This document shows positions 18,417 to 29,489 of a stretch of 64,000 bases of DNA, piece by piece. The DNA comes from JAGVSZ01 sp019137045 (lineage in GTDB: Bacteria; Pseudomonadota; Gammaproteobacteria; Burkholderiales; SG8-39). Location: NCBI GenBank assembly GCA_046347635.1, contig JAXMFT010000001.1, forward strand, positions 248,001 through 312,000, in the 5' to 3' direction. The position numbers and the translations under genes were made by a program. The first letter of the stretch is position 1. Every line of letters starts with the position of its first letter. Below the pieces are notes generated by a model. The model saw only the letters and a list, made by a program, of their open reading frames with translations, was not told the DNA's origin and searched no databases.

Positions 18417-19605
18417 AGGACAGATCGCAGGTCCACACGGTCGCGTCCGCCGCACCGCGTCCGAGGACTGCGCGCACGGTGATCTCGGGCTGCCGCATGA
18501 CGCGCTGCCCGTCGGCCTCGCGGTAGCCGGGATCGCGTCCGCCGTCCGCCGCGACCAGAACGTCGTCGAGGTAGAGGCGGACCTTCGCCACGTCGAGATC
18601 GTCCACCCCGGCGTAGCCGATTGCGGCCAGCAGCCGCCCGAGGTTGGGATCGGAGGCGAAGAAAGCGGTCTTGACGAGCGGCGAATGCGCGATCGCGTAG
18701 GCGACGCGCCGGCCCTCGTCCATCGAGCGCGCGCCTTCGATGCGCACGGTGATGAACTTGGTGGCGCCCTCGCCGTCGCGGACGATCGCCTGCGCGAGCC
18801 AGGACGCGACCTCCGCGACCGCGTCGCGCAGCGCTTCGAACCCCGGGTCGCCCGGCTCCAGGACCGGCCCGCCCGCCGCGCCGGTCGCCATCAGCACGAA
18901 CGCGTCGTTGGTCGAGGTGTCGCCGTCGACGGTGATGCGGTTGAAGGAGCGCTCGGTCGCGTACGCCAGGATCGCCCTTGCGCTCGCGGGCGCGAGCGGC
19001 GCGTCGGTGGCGACGAATCCGAGCATCGTGGCCATGTCCGGCCGGATCATGCCCGCCCCCTTGGCGATCCCGGTGACGGTCAGGGCGCGCCCGCCTGCCG
19101 CAACGCGCAGCGAGCGCGCTTTCGGCACCGTGTCGGTGGTCATGATCGCCTCGGCCGCGTCGAGCCAGGCGTCGGCCCGGAGCGCGGCCGCCGCCTGCGG
19201 CAGGCCCGCGACGATGCGCTCGACCGGAAGCGCCTCCATGATGACCCCGGTCGAGAACGGCAGCACGTCCACCGGCCGGCAGGCGAGCTGTCGGGCGACC
19301 CCGTCGCACACCTTGCGCGCCCGCGCAATCCCGTCGGCGCCGGTCCCGGCATTCGCGTTTCCGGTGTTGACGACGAGCGCGCGCGCGCCGGCGCCGGTCG
19401 CGAGATGCTCCTTCGCGACCACGACCGGCGCGGCGCAGAACCGGTTGCGGGTGAATACCCCGGCCACGACCGCGCCGGGGTCGAGCACGACCAGCAGCAG
19501 ATCCTTCCGGCCGGGTTTCCTGATCGCGGCCTGCGCGACGCCCAGCCGCACGCCGGCGACGGGATGGAGGCTAGCGGCCTCCGGCCGCGCGAGGTTCACC
19601 GCCAT
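18379..19605 (-). CDS. argJ: Bifunctional glutamate N-acetyltransferase / amino-acid acetyltransferase
   Basis: ArgJ transfers the acetyl group from N-acetylornithine to glutamate, giving the cyclic arginine pathway. The 408-residue precursor is autocleaved; the expected site is the Ala-Thr of M-A-T-M-L-G-F (around residue 192), preceded by K-G-A-G-M-I-R-P-D. Conserved G-D-T-S-T-N-D and the C-terminal S-Y-D-Y-V-K-I-N-A-E-Y are present. It starts 15 bases downstream of secA and overlaps the DUF815 gene. If this ArgJ is bifunctional, the M20 protein at 3210-4400 need not act in arginine synthesis. Confidence 0.96.
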   Translation of the reverse strand: MAVNLARPEAASLHPVAGVRLGVAQAAIRKPGRKDLLLVVLDPGAVVAGVFTRNRFCAAPVVVAKEHLATGAGARALVVNTGNANAGTGADGIARARKVCDGVARQLACRPVDVLPFSTGVIMEALPVERIVAGLPQAAAALRADAWLDAAEAIMTTDTVPKARSLRVAAGGRALTVTGIAKGAGMIRPDMATMLGFVATDAPLAPASARAILAYATERSFNRITVDGDTSTNDAFVLMATGAAGGPVLEPGDPGFEALRDAVAEVASWLAQAIVRDGEGATKFITVRIEGARSMDEGRRVAYAIAHSPLVKTAFFASDPNLGRLLAAIGYAGVDDLDVAKVRLYLDDVLVAADGGRDPGYREADGQRVMRQPEITVRAVLGRGAADATVWTCDLSYDYVKINAEYRT

Positions 19606-19620
19606 GCGGACCGCCGCGCG

Positions 19621-22428
<2,808 letters not shown>

Positions 22429-22452
22429 CGCGGAAACGCGCGGGGGGAAACG

Positions 22453-22483
22453 GAAAAACGCTAGTCTATCATGCGACTAGCGT
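22453..22483 (-). terminator. Rho-independent terminator between M23 gene and secA
   Basis: On the minus strand a perfect 9-base stem ACGCTAGTC / GACTAGCGT (22483-22475 and 22466-22458) with an 8-base loop is followed directly by TTTTT CC. It lies about 62 bases after the M23 peptidase stop and 30 bases before the secA ATG. The right arm contains TAGACT, which could also serve as a -10 for secA, so the element may act as an attenuator. Confidence 0.65.
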
Positions 22484-22544
22484 CGTTCCGGGCGCGCGCG
22501 CTCACGTCCGTGAGCGATGCCGCGCGCGCAGAACGGCGGGCGGG

Positions 22545-23486
22545 CTACTTGGCGGCGGCCTTGGCCCCGCCGCCGGCGATCAGGAAACGCGCGGGGTTCT
22601 GGGCGACGCCGTTCTGGCGCACTTCGAAGTGCAGGTGCGACCCGGTCGAGCGCCCGGTGCTCCCGACTTCGGCGATTACCTCGCCGCGTTTGGCGAGATG
22701 GCCTGGCTTCACCAGCAGCTTCGACGCATGGGCGTAGCGGGTCATGAGGCCGCCGCCATGGTCGATCTCGACCATCCGGCCATACGCCGGGTGATGCTCG
22801 GCGGTCACGACCACCCCTGCGGCCGCCGCGCGGATCGGTGTCCCGGATTCGGCGATGAAGTCGATGCCCTCGTGCAGGGCGACCTGGCCGGTGATCGGGT
22901 CGATGCGCCAGCCGAAGCTCGACGCATTCCAGGCGCCGTCGACCGGCAGGGCGGTCGGGGTCAGCGTGCGCCTGACGCGCGCGTCGAGCAGCCGCGAATC
23001 GAGCACGCCCAGCAGGTCGCTGCGCAGCTCCATCTGTTGCGCCATCGAGTCGAGCTGACGCCCCAGGTCGCCGAGGGACAGGTCGTGCGGCGGGAGCGCG
23101 GTGGCGAGGGCGCCGCCGCGCCCCGGAATCTCCCCGAAGCGGAAATCGCCCGGCCGGATTCCCGCCGCCGTCGAGAGCCGCTCGCCGAGGGCGTCGAGCC
23201 GCACGAGCTGCGCCTGCATTTCGCCCAGCCTCACGGCCATCGCGTTGAGGTTCTCGCGCAGGAAAGCCTCGGTCCGCTGCGCGTCCTCGCGCTGGGTGGC
23301 CCGCACGAGCGACTGGAGCAGCGGCAGCTTGAGCTCGGAGGCGTGCCGCACGCCCAGGTACGACACCAGCGTGGACAGCATCAGGAAGCTCACCGCGGCC
23401 GCGGCCGTCGCGATGGCGACCTGTCGCAGCGAGACCTGAATCGACCTGGCCTTGGCCAGCCGGTCAGACACCAGAATAATATGCAC
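22545..23486 (-). CDS. M23 family metallopeptidase (peptidoglycan endopeptidase-like)
   Basis: The 313-residue inner-membrane-anchored protein has one N-terminal membrane helix (about 20-45), a coiled-coil-like stretch (about 60-150) and a C-terminal LytM/M23 domain with H-E-G-I-D-F, E-I-D-H-G-G-G and the catalytic H-L-H-F-E-V-R-Q-N-G. These enzymes cut peptide cross-links or activate amidases. GTG 23486 (V-H-I-I-L-V-S-D-R) is preferred because homologues begin there and GGGGGA lies just upstream; ATG 23510 would add eight residues but has no ribosome site and overlaps the divergent dciA ATG. Confidence 0.9.
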   Translation of the reverse strand: MHIILVSDRLAKARSIQVSLRQVAIATAAAAVSFLMLSTLVSYLGVRHASELKLPLLQSLVRATQREDAQRTEAFLRENLNAMAVRLGEMQAQLVRLDALGERLSTAAGIRPGDFRFGEIPGRGGALATALPPHDLSLGDLGRQLDSMAQQMELRSDLLGVLDSRLLDARVRRTLTPTALPVDGAWNASSFGWRIDPITGQVALHEGIDFIAESGTPIRAAAAGVVVTAEHHPAYGRMVEIDHGGGLMTRYAHASKLLVKPGHLAKRGEVIAEVGSTGRSTGSHLHFEVRQNGVAQNPARFLIAGGGAKAAAK

Positions 23487-23508
23487 GCGTCCCCCGCTTG
23501 CTCGCGCC

Positions 23509-23949
23509 ATGCATGCCAAAAAAATCGGCCAGTACCTCGACGCCAGTCCCGGTGTGGACCGGCTGACGTCCCATGCCGCCTGCCTGCTTGCGCTCCGGCG
23601 CGCCATGGCCGAAGCCTTACCCGAACCCCTGCGGCAATCGTGCGCGATCGCCAACTACAAGCAGGGGAAGGTTATTGTTCTTGCCGAAAACAGCGCCGCT
23701 GCGGCGCGGCTCCGGCTCCTGGCGCCCAGCTTAGTCGAGCTGCTGGGCCAACGCGGGTGGCAAATTACCGGATTGAAGATCGAAGTGCAACCCGGCGCGC
23801 GCGCGCGGACGCAACCGATTGAGAAGAAACGCGTTCTGCTCTCGTCGTCGGCGCGTGCCGCGCTCGCCCGCAGAGGTGCGGAGCTGCCCGACAGCCGCCT
23901 GCGGCACGCCCTCGAGGCGCTCGCTCGGCGCGGACCGCGCGTGAAATGA
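23509..23949 (+). CDS. dciA: DUF721 protein, DciA-like helicase loader
   Basis: DciA is the ancestral protein that helps load the replicative helicase DnaB in bacteria lacking DnaC/DnaI. The 146-residue product has a DUF721 core (about 15-95) with A-I-A-N-Y-K-Q-G-K-V-I-V and A-A-A-A-R-L-R-L-L-A-P-S-L-V, followed by a basic, probably flexible tail. The place next to lpxC and secA matches the usual position in pseudomonads and relatives. The ATG at 23509 is divergent from the M23 gene with almost no spacer. Confidence 0.82.
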   Translation: MHAKKIGQYLDASPGVDRLTSHAACLLALRRAMAEALPEPLRQSCAIANYKQGKVIVLAENSAAAARLRLLAPSLVELLGQRGWQITGLKIEVQPGARARTQPIEKKRVLLSSSARAALARRGAELPDSRLRHALEALARRGPRVK

Positions 23950-23980
23950 GTCACAACGCGCGCCAGGGCCCGGCGTGGGC

Positions 23981-24004
23981 GGGCGGGCAGGCAGCGTCCC
24001 GCCC
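23981..24004. terminator. Hairpin between convergent dciA and lpxC
   Basis: GGGCGGG (23981-23987) and CCCGCCC (23998-24004) form a 7-base stem with a 10-base loop in the 61-base gap where dciA and lpxC converge. Neither strand has a T tract after it, so termination is only suggested by position. Confidence 0.3.
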
Positions 24005-24010
24005 GATGCG

Positions 24011-24925
24011 TCAGGCCGCTTGCGCGAACAGGTGGGCCAGTCCGGCGGGCGCGTCCTCGGCGTTGTGGAAGCTCGCCAGCTCCCACGCGCTGGAGTCCGC
24101 GAGCGTGGCCCGCAGGAGCTGGTTGTTGAGACCGTGGCCGGACTTGTGCGCCGAGAAGGCGCCGAGCAGGGGGTGCCCCACGAGGTAGAGGTCTCCGATC
24201 GCGTCGAGGACCTTGTGCTTCACGAACTCGTCGGCGTAGCGCAGCCCGTCCGCGTTCAGCACGCGGTATTCGTCGAGCACCACTGCGTTGTCCATGCTGC
24301 CGCCGAGCGCGAGGCCGGCGTCGCGCAGCGCCTCGACCTCCTGCACGAATCCGAAGGTGCGCGCCCGCGCCACCTCCTTCGCGTAGGAGGTCGCCGCGAA
24401 GTCGAGCGTGAGCGACTGCCCCGAGCGCTCGAAGACCGGGTGGTCGAACACGATCGAGAACGAGACCTTGAAGCCGTCGAACGGGTCGAAGCGCGCCCAC
24501 CGGTCGCCGTCGCGCACCTCGACCGGCCGGCGGATGCGGAAGAAGCGCTTCGGCGCCCGCTGCTCCTCGATGCCCGCGGTCTGCAGGAGATACACGAACG
24601 GGCCCGCGCTCCCGTCGAGGATCGGCACCTCGGGCCCGTCCAGGTCGACGTAGAGGTTGTCGACCCCGAGTCCCGCGAGCGCGGACATCAGGTGCTCGAC
24701 GGTCGCGACCTTCGTGCCGTTCGCCTCGAGCGCGCTGCAGAGCCGGGTGTCGGTGACCGCGCGCGCGTCGGCGGGACTGTCGACCGGCTGCGGGAGGTCC
24801 ACGCGGCGGAACACGACGCCGGTGTCGGGTTGGGCGGGGCGCAGCGTCAGCGTGACCTTGCGTCCCATGTGCAGCCCGACTCCGGACGCCCGGGTCACCG
24901 ACTTGATCGTGCGCTGTCTGATCAT
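24011..24925 (-). CDS. lpxC: UDP-3-O-acyl-N-acetylglucosamine deacetylase LpxC
   Basis: LpxC carries out the committed step of lipid A synthesis and marks the cell as having a Gram-negative outer membrane. The 304-residue zinc enzyme has T-V-E-H-L-M-S-A-L (zinc His about 78), the second site K-H-K-V-L-D-A-I-G-D-L near 235-245 and the catalytic His in S-G-H-G-L-N-N near 265. It is the last gene of the mra/dcw cluster. The 210-base gap to ftsZ contains a possible -10 TAGACT on the minus strand (25037-25032), so a separate promoter is likely. Confidence 0.98.
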   Translation of the reverse strand: MIRQRTIKSVTRASGVGLHMGRKVTLTLRPAQPDTGVVFRRVDLPQPVDSPADARAVTDTRLCSALEANGTKVATVEHLMSALAGLGVDNLYVDLDGPEVPILDGSAGPFVYLLQTAGIEEQRAPKRFFRIRRPVEVRDGDRWARFDPFDGFKVSFSIVFDHPVFERSGQSLTLDFAATSYAKEVARARTFGFVQEVEALRDAGLALGGSMDNAVVLDEYRVLNADGLRYADEFVKHKVLDAIGDLYLVGHPLLGAFSAHKSGHGLNNQLLRATLADSSAWELASFHNAEDAPAGLAHLFAQAA

Positions 24926-25135
24926 GTGGGTCTGCTTGTTGCGCGGCGCCCGCCTGCGCGCCGCCGCAGTTCGCTCCCGGCCGCGGAAAGCCCCCCGTTC
25001 CGACCAGGATTGTCCTTTCCGGCCAAGATGTTGGAGTCTAGCACGCGCGCCGGGGCGCAGGCCATTCCAGGTTGAGCGCGCGCCCGAGGCGGGGGCGCGG
25101 CGTGCCCGCCGCGCGCGACCCGCTCCGGTCCGGCC

Positions 25136-26287
25136 CTAGTCCGCCTGCTTGCGCAGGAACGCCGGGATGTCGTAGCGGTCCACCCCGCTCGCGGCGAGCG
25201 CCTCGACGGTCGAATTGCGGTTCTTGCGGAACACCGCCGGCGCGCTGTCGAGCGCCCCGTAGTCGACCGACGCGACCGGCTGGTTGTCGGTGCCGGTGCG
25301 CTGCACGACGAGCTGCGGCTTCGCGCTGCGCGCGAGCTCGCGCGCGCCGAGCCCGGTCGCGACCACGGTCACGCGCAGGTTGTCGCCCATCTCCTCGTCG
25401 TAGACCGCCCCGAAGATGATGTGCGAGTCCTCGGCCGCGAAGCTCTGCACGGTGCGCATCACCTCGTGCACCTCGCGCATCTTGAGCGCGTCGCTCGCGG
25501 TGATGTTGACGACCACGCCGCGCGCGCCCGACAGGTTGACGCCCTCGAGGAGCGGGCTCGCCACCGCCTGCTCCGCCGCCACGCGGGCGCGGTCGATGCC
25601 GGCGGCGTACGCCGAGCCCATCATCGCCATGCCCATTTCGGCCATCACGGTGCGCACGTCCTCGAAGTCGACGTTGACGAGGCCGGGGCAGTTGATGATC
25701 TCGGAGATGCCGGCGACCGCGTTGTGCAGGACGTCGTCCGCGGCCCGGAACGCGTCCTTCATCGACACGTCCTCGCCCAGCACGTCCATGAGCTTCTCGT
25801 TGAGGATCACGATCAGCGAGTCGACGTGCTCCGCCAGCTCCGCCAGCCCGGCCTCGGCGATGCGCATGCGCCGGCCCTCGAACGCGAACGGCTTGGTCAC
25901 GACCGCCACCGTCAGGATGCCCATCTCGCGCGCGATCTCGGCCACCACCGGCGCCGCGCCGGTGCCGGTGCCCCCGCCCATGCCGGCGGTGATGAAGCAC
26001 ATGTGGCTGCCGGCGAGCGCCTCACGGATCGCCTCGCGCTGCTCGAGCGCGGCGGCGCGGCCGGCCTCGGGCTTTGCGCCCGCGCCGAGCCCGGTGGAGC
26101 CGAGCTGGATCTGGTGCTTCGCCATGCAGCGCGCGAGCGCCTGCGCGTCGGTGTTCGCGGCGACGAACTCCACACCGCCGACGCCGTTGCGCATCATGTG
26201 GTCGACCGCGTTGCCGCCGGCGCCGCCGACGCCAACCACCCTGATCACCGTTCCGGTCGTTTGATTGCTGTCGAGGATCTCGAACAT
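25136..26287 (-). CDS. ftsZ: Cell division GTPase FtsZ
   Basis: FtsZ polymerises at midcell and organises the divisome. The 383-residue tubulin homologue has the N-terminal G-V-G-G-A-G-G-N-A, the signature G-G-G-T-G-T-G-A-A-P (about 104-113) and the T7 loop region V-D-F-E-D-V. A variable linker leads to the C-terminal peptide D-I-P-A-F-L-R-K-Q-A-D, which binds FtsA and ZapD-type partners. A 124-base spacer with heptamer repeats separates it from ftsA. Confidence 0.98.
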   Translation of the reverse strand: MFEILDSNQTTGTVIRVVGVGGAGGNAVDHMMRNGVGGVEFVAANTDAQALARCMAKHQIQLGSTGLGAGAKPEAGRAAALEQREAIREALAGSHMCFITAGMGGGTGTGAAPVVAEIAREMGILTVAVVTKPFAFEGRRMRIAEAGLAELAEHVDSLIVILNEKLMDVLGEDVSMKDAFRAADDVLHNAVAGISEIINCPGLVNVDFEDVRTVMAEMGMAMMGSAYAAGIDRARVAAEQAVASPLLEGVNLSGARGVVVNITASDALKMREVHEVMRTVQSFAAEDSHIIFGAVYDEEMGDNLRVTVVATGLGARELARSAKPQLVVQRTGTDNQPVASVDYGALDSAPAVFRKNRNSTVEALAASGVDRYDIPAFLRKQAD

Positions 26288-26325
26288 TCCGTCTGCCTCC
26301 TTGTTGCGCCCGTTGCTGAATTCGC

Positions 26326-26395
26326 GAAGGGTGAAGGGTGAAGGGTCAGGCGTACCGCCGACCCTTCGCCTGACGCCTCACTCCTCACTCCTCAC
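26326..26395. repeat. Heptamer tandem repeats and competing hairpins in the ftsA-ftsZ spacer
   Basis: Three exact copies of GAAGGGT (26326-26346) and, 30 bases on, two and a half copies of CTCACTC (26377-26395) are visible on the plus strand. Between them GAAGGGT (26340-26346) can pair with ACCCTTC (26361-26367), or TCAGGCG (26346-26352) with CGCCTGA (26367-26373), but not both. The block is the leader of ftsZ on the minus-strand transcript, which makes a regulatory or RNA-stability role possible. Confidence 0.65.
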
Positions 26396-26411
26396 GTCCG
26401 ACTGCCCGTCA

Positions 26412-27791
26412 CTAGAAGTTGCGTTGAAACCAGTCGCGCATCCGCCGCAGCGTCGTGCGGAACCCGCCCGTCTGCCGCGCGAGGATGCCGCGCTCGAACT
26501 GCGACCTGCCCTCGAGGAGCAGCCCCACCGCGGTGGCGTACCGCGGGCTCTGCACCACGTCCTGCAATCCGCCGGCGTAGCGCGGCACGCCGAGCCGCAC
26601 CGGCATGTGGAAGATCTCCTCGCCGAGCTCGACCATGCCCTGCATGAGCGAGGAGCCTCCGGTCAGCACGATCCCGGAGGAGAGGAGCTCCTCGAAGCCG
26701 GACTGCCGCAGCACCTGCTGGACCAGGGTGAAGAGCTCCTCCACGCGCGGCTCGATCACCTCGGCGAGGGTCTGGCGCGAGAGCTGGCGCGGCGCGCGGT
26801 CGCCCAGCCCCGGCACGTCGATCATCTCGTCGGGGTCGGCGAGCTGGCGCAGGGCGCAGCCGTGGCGCAGCTTGATCTGCTCGGCCTCCGGCGTCGGGGT
26901 GCGCAGCGCCATCGCGATGTCGTTGGTCACCTGGTCGCCGGCGATCGGAATCACCGCGGTGTGACGGATCGCACCCTCGCGGAAGATCGCAACGTCGGTC
27001 GTCCCGCCGCCGATGTCGACCAGCGCGACCCCGAGCTCCTTCTCGTCGTCGGACAGCACTGCGATCGAGGACGCCAGCGGCTGCAGGATCAGGTCGGCCA
27101 CGTCCAGCCCGCAGCGGCGCACGCACTTCACGATGTTCTGCGCCGCGCTCACCGCGCCGGTGACGATGTGCACCTTCACCTCCAGGCGCACGCCGGACAT
27201 GCCGAGCGGCTCGCGGATGCCGTCCTGGCCGTCGACCAGGAACTCCTGGGTGAGGATGTGCAGCACCTGCTGGTCGGTCGGGATCGGCATCGCGCGCGCC
27301 GTCTCGATCGCGCGGTCGATGTCGACCGGCGTGACTTCCTTGTCCTTGACCGCCACCATCCCGGTCGAGTTGAAGCTGCGGATGTGGCTGCCGGCGATCC
27401 CGGTGTAGACGCGCTGGATCTTGCAGTCGGCCATCAGCTCGGCCTCCTCCAGCGCGCGCTGGATGGCGCTCACGGTCGCCTCGATGTTGACCACCACGCC
27501 CTTCTTGAGGCCCTTCGAGTCGTGGCTGCCCATGCCGATCACTTCGAGGCGCCCGTCCGGCGCGAGCTCCGCCACCACCGCCACGACTTTCGACGTTCCG
27601 ATGTCGAGCCCGACGATCAGGTTGCGCGTGTCGCGCCGCGGCCGCGCGACGAGCGGCGCGCGCGACTGCGCCGGCTCGGCGAGGACGTCGGCGAGCGCCT
27701 CCGGGTCGTAGTTGCGCTCGAGTGCCTCGTGGTCGTAGTTCCGCACGATCGCCTCGGGACCGGCGGCGGCGAAACCGAGAATCTTCTTCAT
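26412..27791 (-). CDS. ftsA: Cell division protein FtsA with N-terminal extension
   Basis: FtsA tethers FtsZ to the membrane and recruits later division proteins. The actin-like body is complete: N-L-I-V-G-L-D-I-G-T-S-K (57-68), G-G-G-T-T-D-V-A near 265, L-T-G-G-S-S near 395 and the C-terminal amphipathic W-F-Q-R-N-F membrane helix. The 459-residue product is longer than usual because about 55 residues precede the actin core, including the repeat R-N-Y-D-H-E-A-L-E / R-N-Y-D-P-E-A-L-A (17-34). ATG 27791 has AGAGGA six bases upstream, and no later start codon exists before the core except GTG at codon 16. Confidence 0.95.
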   Translation of the reverse strand: MKKILGFAAAGPEAIVRNYDHEALERNYDPEALADVLAEPAQSRAPLVARPRRDTRNLIVGLDIGTSKVVAVVAELAPDGRLEVIGMGSHDSKGLKKGVVVNIEATVSAIQRALEEAELMADCKIQRVYTGIAGSHIRSFNSTGMVAVKDKEVTPVDIDRAIETARAMPIPTDQQVLHILTQEFLVDGQDGIREPLGMSGVRLEVKVHIVTGAVSAAQNIVKCVRRCGLDVADLILQPLASSIAVLSDDEKELGVALVDIGGGTTDVAIFREGAIRHTAVIPIAGDQVTNDIAMALRTPTPEAEQIKLRHGCALRQLADPDEMIDVPGLGDRAPRQLSRQTLAEVIEPRVEELFTLVQQVLRQSGFEELLSSGIVLTGGSSLMQGMVELGEEIFHMPVRLGVPRYAGGLQDVVQSPRYATAVGLLLEGRSQFERGILARQTGGFRTTLRRMRDWFQRNF

Positions 27792-27808
27792 GGCGTTCCT
27801 CTTCTCGT

Positions 27809-28561
27809 CTAGCCGCGCCTGCGCGCGGCGGGATCGGGGTCGGCGGCCTGCGGCAGGTCGGGCACGCGCAGCGCAAACCCGTTCGGATAGCGCAGGTCGA
27901 CGTACTCGAGCCGCTGGTTCAGGCTCGCGACGATGCGGGGATAGGCGGCGACGAACCGCGCCAGCCGGTCCTCGACGCTCGAACGCGCCTGGTCGCGGCC
28001 GAGCGCGAGGACGAGCCCGTTCGAGAGCCGCGCCTGCCAGGCGTGCCGCGGCGAGAGCGTCACCTGCACCGGTTCCAGTCCGAGCGGCGCGAGCCGCGCG
28101 CGCAGCGCGCGGTAGCGGCGGACGACCTCGCGCTCCGCTCCGGGCGGCCCGGCGAGCTGCGGCAGCGCCGCGTCGGAGGTGCCCTCGAAGAGCTCGCCGT
28201 GCTCGCTCACCAGGCGCCCGCCGGTCCAGCGCGCGAGCGGCCGGTGCTCCTCGATGCGCACGACCAGCCGGTCGGGCCACTCGCGCCGCACCTCGACCGC
28301 GCGCACCCAGGCGAGCTCGCCCACGAGCTGCCGGACCTGGTCGAGGTTCACGCCGAAGAAGTTTCCGGCCACGCGGCCGGCGAGGCGCTCCTGCACCGCT
28401 CGCGCGTCCACCTGCGTCAGCTCCCCGGTCAGGGTCACGGCGCGCACCGGCGCCTGCGGCGCGCGCAGGGCCGCGTGCCAGAGGAGCATCGCGAGCAGCA
28501 CGGCGGCGGCCGCGTAGAGGACGTCGGCGACGAGGTTCAGGAGGCGCGGGTTATCCCACAT
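27809..28561 (-). CDS. ftsQ: Cell division protein FtsQ
   Basis: FtsQ links early and late division proteins in the periplasm. The 250-residue protein has a short cytoplasmic end, one membrane helix (about 12-32), a POTRA domain (about 38-108; V-N-L-D-Q-V-R and V-R-R-E-W-P-D-R-L-V-V-R-I-E-E-H-R-P) and the FtsQ beta domain (about 110-235). Its ATG overlaps the ddlB end by 11 bases, and ftsA begins 17 bases after its stop. Confidence 0.95.
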   Translation of the reverse strand: MWDNPRLLNLVADVLYAAAAVLLAMLLWHAALRAPQAPVRAVTLTGELTQVDARAVQERLAGRVAGNFFGVNLDQVRQLVGELAWVRAVEVRREWPDRLVVRIEEHRPLARWTGGRLVSEHGELFEGTSDAALPQLAGPPGAEREVVRRYRALRARLAPLGLEPVQVTLSPRHAWQARLSNGLVLALGRDQARSSVEDRLARFVAAYPRIVASLNQRLEYVDLRYPNGFALRVPDLPQAADPDPAARRRG

Positions 28562-29489
28562 GGCGCGCGTCTCCTTCCCCCCCGACCGTCGCGAGCTCGA
28601 GGATGCGCACGCACAGGTCGTCGAACGACAGGCCGGCGGCCCGCGCCGCCATCGGCACGAGCGAGTGGTCGGTCATGCCCGGCGAGGTGTTGACCTCGAG
28701 GAAGTACGGGCTGCCGGCGCGGTCGAGCATCAGGTCGACGCGACCCCAGCCCCGGCAGCCGAGCACGTCGAAGGCGCGGACCGCCGCGGCCTGTATCGCG
28801 CGCTCCTCGGGCGCCGGGAGCCCGCACGGGCAGATGTAGCGCGTGTCGTCGGCGACGTACTTCGCCTCGTAGTCGTAGAAGTCGCGCGGCGTCTCGAGGC
28901 GGATGAGCGGCAGCGCGTCGCGGCCGAGCACGCCCGCGGTGAGCTCCGGGCCGTCGATGAACTGCTCGGCGATCACCAGACGGTCGTAGTTGGCGGCGAG
29001 CGCGTACGCCTCGTCGAGGTCTTCGGCGCGGCGCACCTTGCTCATGCCGATCGAGGAGCCCTCGTTCGCCGGCTTCACCATGAGCGGCAGGCCGAGCCGC
29101 TGCGCCACGGCGGGGAAGTCGCTGCCGGCGGCGAGCAGCTCGTAGCGCGGCGTGGGCACGCCCGCGGCCTGCCAGACGAGCTTCGTGCGCCACTTGTCCA
29201 TCGCGAGCGCGCTCGCCAGCACGCCCGAGCCGGTGTAGGGGATGCCGGCGAGCTCGAGGGCGCCCTGCAGCGTCCCGTCCTCGCCATGGCGGCCGTGCAG
29301 CGCGATGAAGACGCGGTCGAAGCGCGCGCGGAAGAGCGCGTCCAGCCCGTGGTCGCGCGGGTCGAAGGCGTGCGCGTCCACGCCCTTGCGCTGGAGCGCG
29401 GCGAGCACCATCGACCCGCTCTTGAGCGACACCTCGCGCTCGGCGGAGCGGCCGCCGAAGAGCACGCCGACGCGTCCCAGCCGCCTCAC
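28551..29489 (-). CDS. ddlB: D-alanine--D-alanine ligase
   Basis: Ddl joins two D-Ala residues for the pentapeptide end. The 312-residue ATP-grasp enzyme shows G-R-V-G-V-L-F-G-G-R-S-A-E-R-E-V-S-L, H-G-R-H-G-E-D-G-T-L-Q-G, K-P-A-N-E-G-S-S-I-G-M and E-V-N-T-S-P-G-M-T. The frame is open upstream, but GTG 29489 overlaps the murB stop (GTGA) and gives the standard N-terminus V-R-R-L-G-R-V. It lies between murB and ftsQ as in other proteobacteria. Confidence 0.97.
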   Translation of the reverse strand: MRRLGRVGVLFGGRSAEREVSLKSGSMVLAALQRKGVDAHAFDPRDHGLDALFRARFDRVFIALHGRHGEDGTLQGALELAGIPYTGSGVLASALAMDKWRTKLVWQAAGVPTPRYELLAAGSDFPAVAQRLGLPLMVKPANEGSSIGMSKVRRAEDLDEAYALAANYDRLVIAEQFIDGPELTAGVLGRDALPLIRLETPRDFYDYEAKYVADDTRYICPCGLPAPEERAIQAAAVRAFDVLGCRGWGRVDLMLDRAGSPYFLEVNTSPGMTDHSLVPMAARAAGLSFDDLCVRILELATVGGEGDARHVG

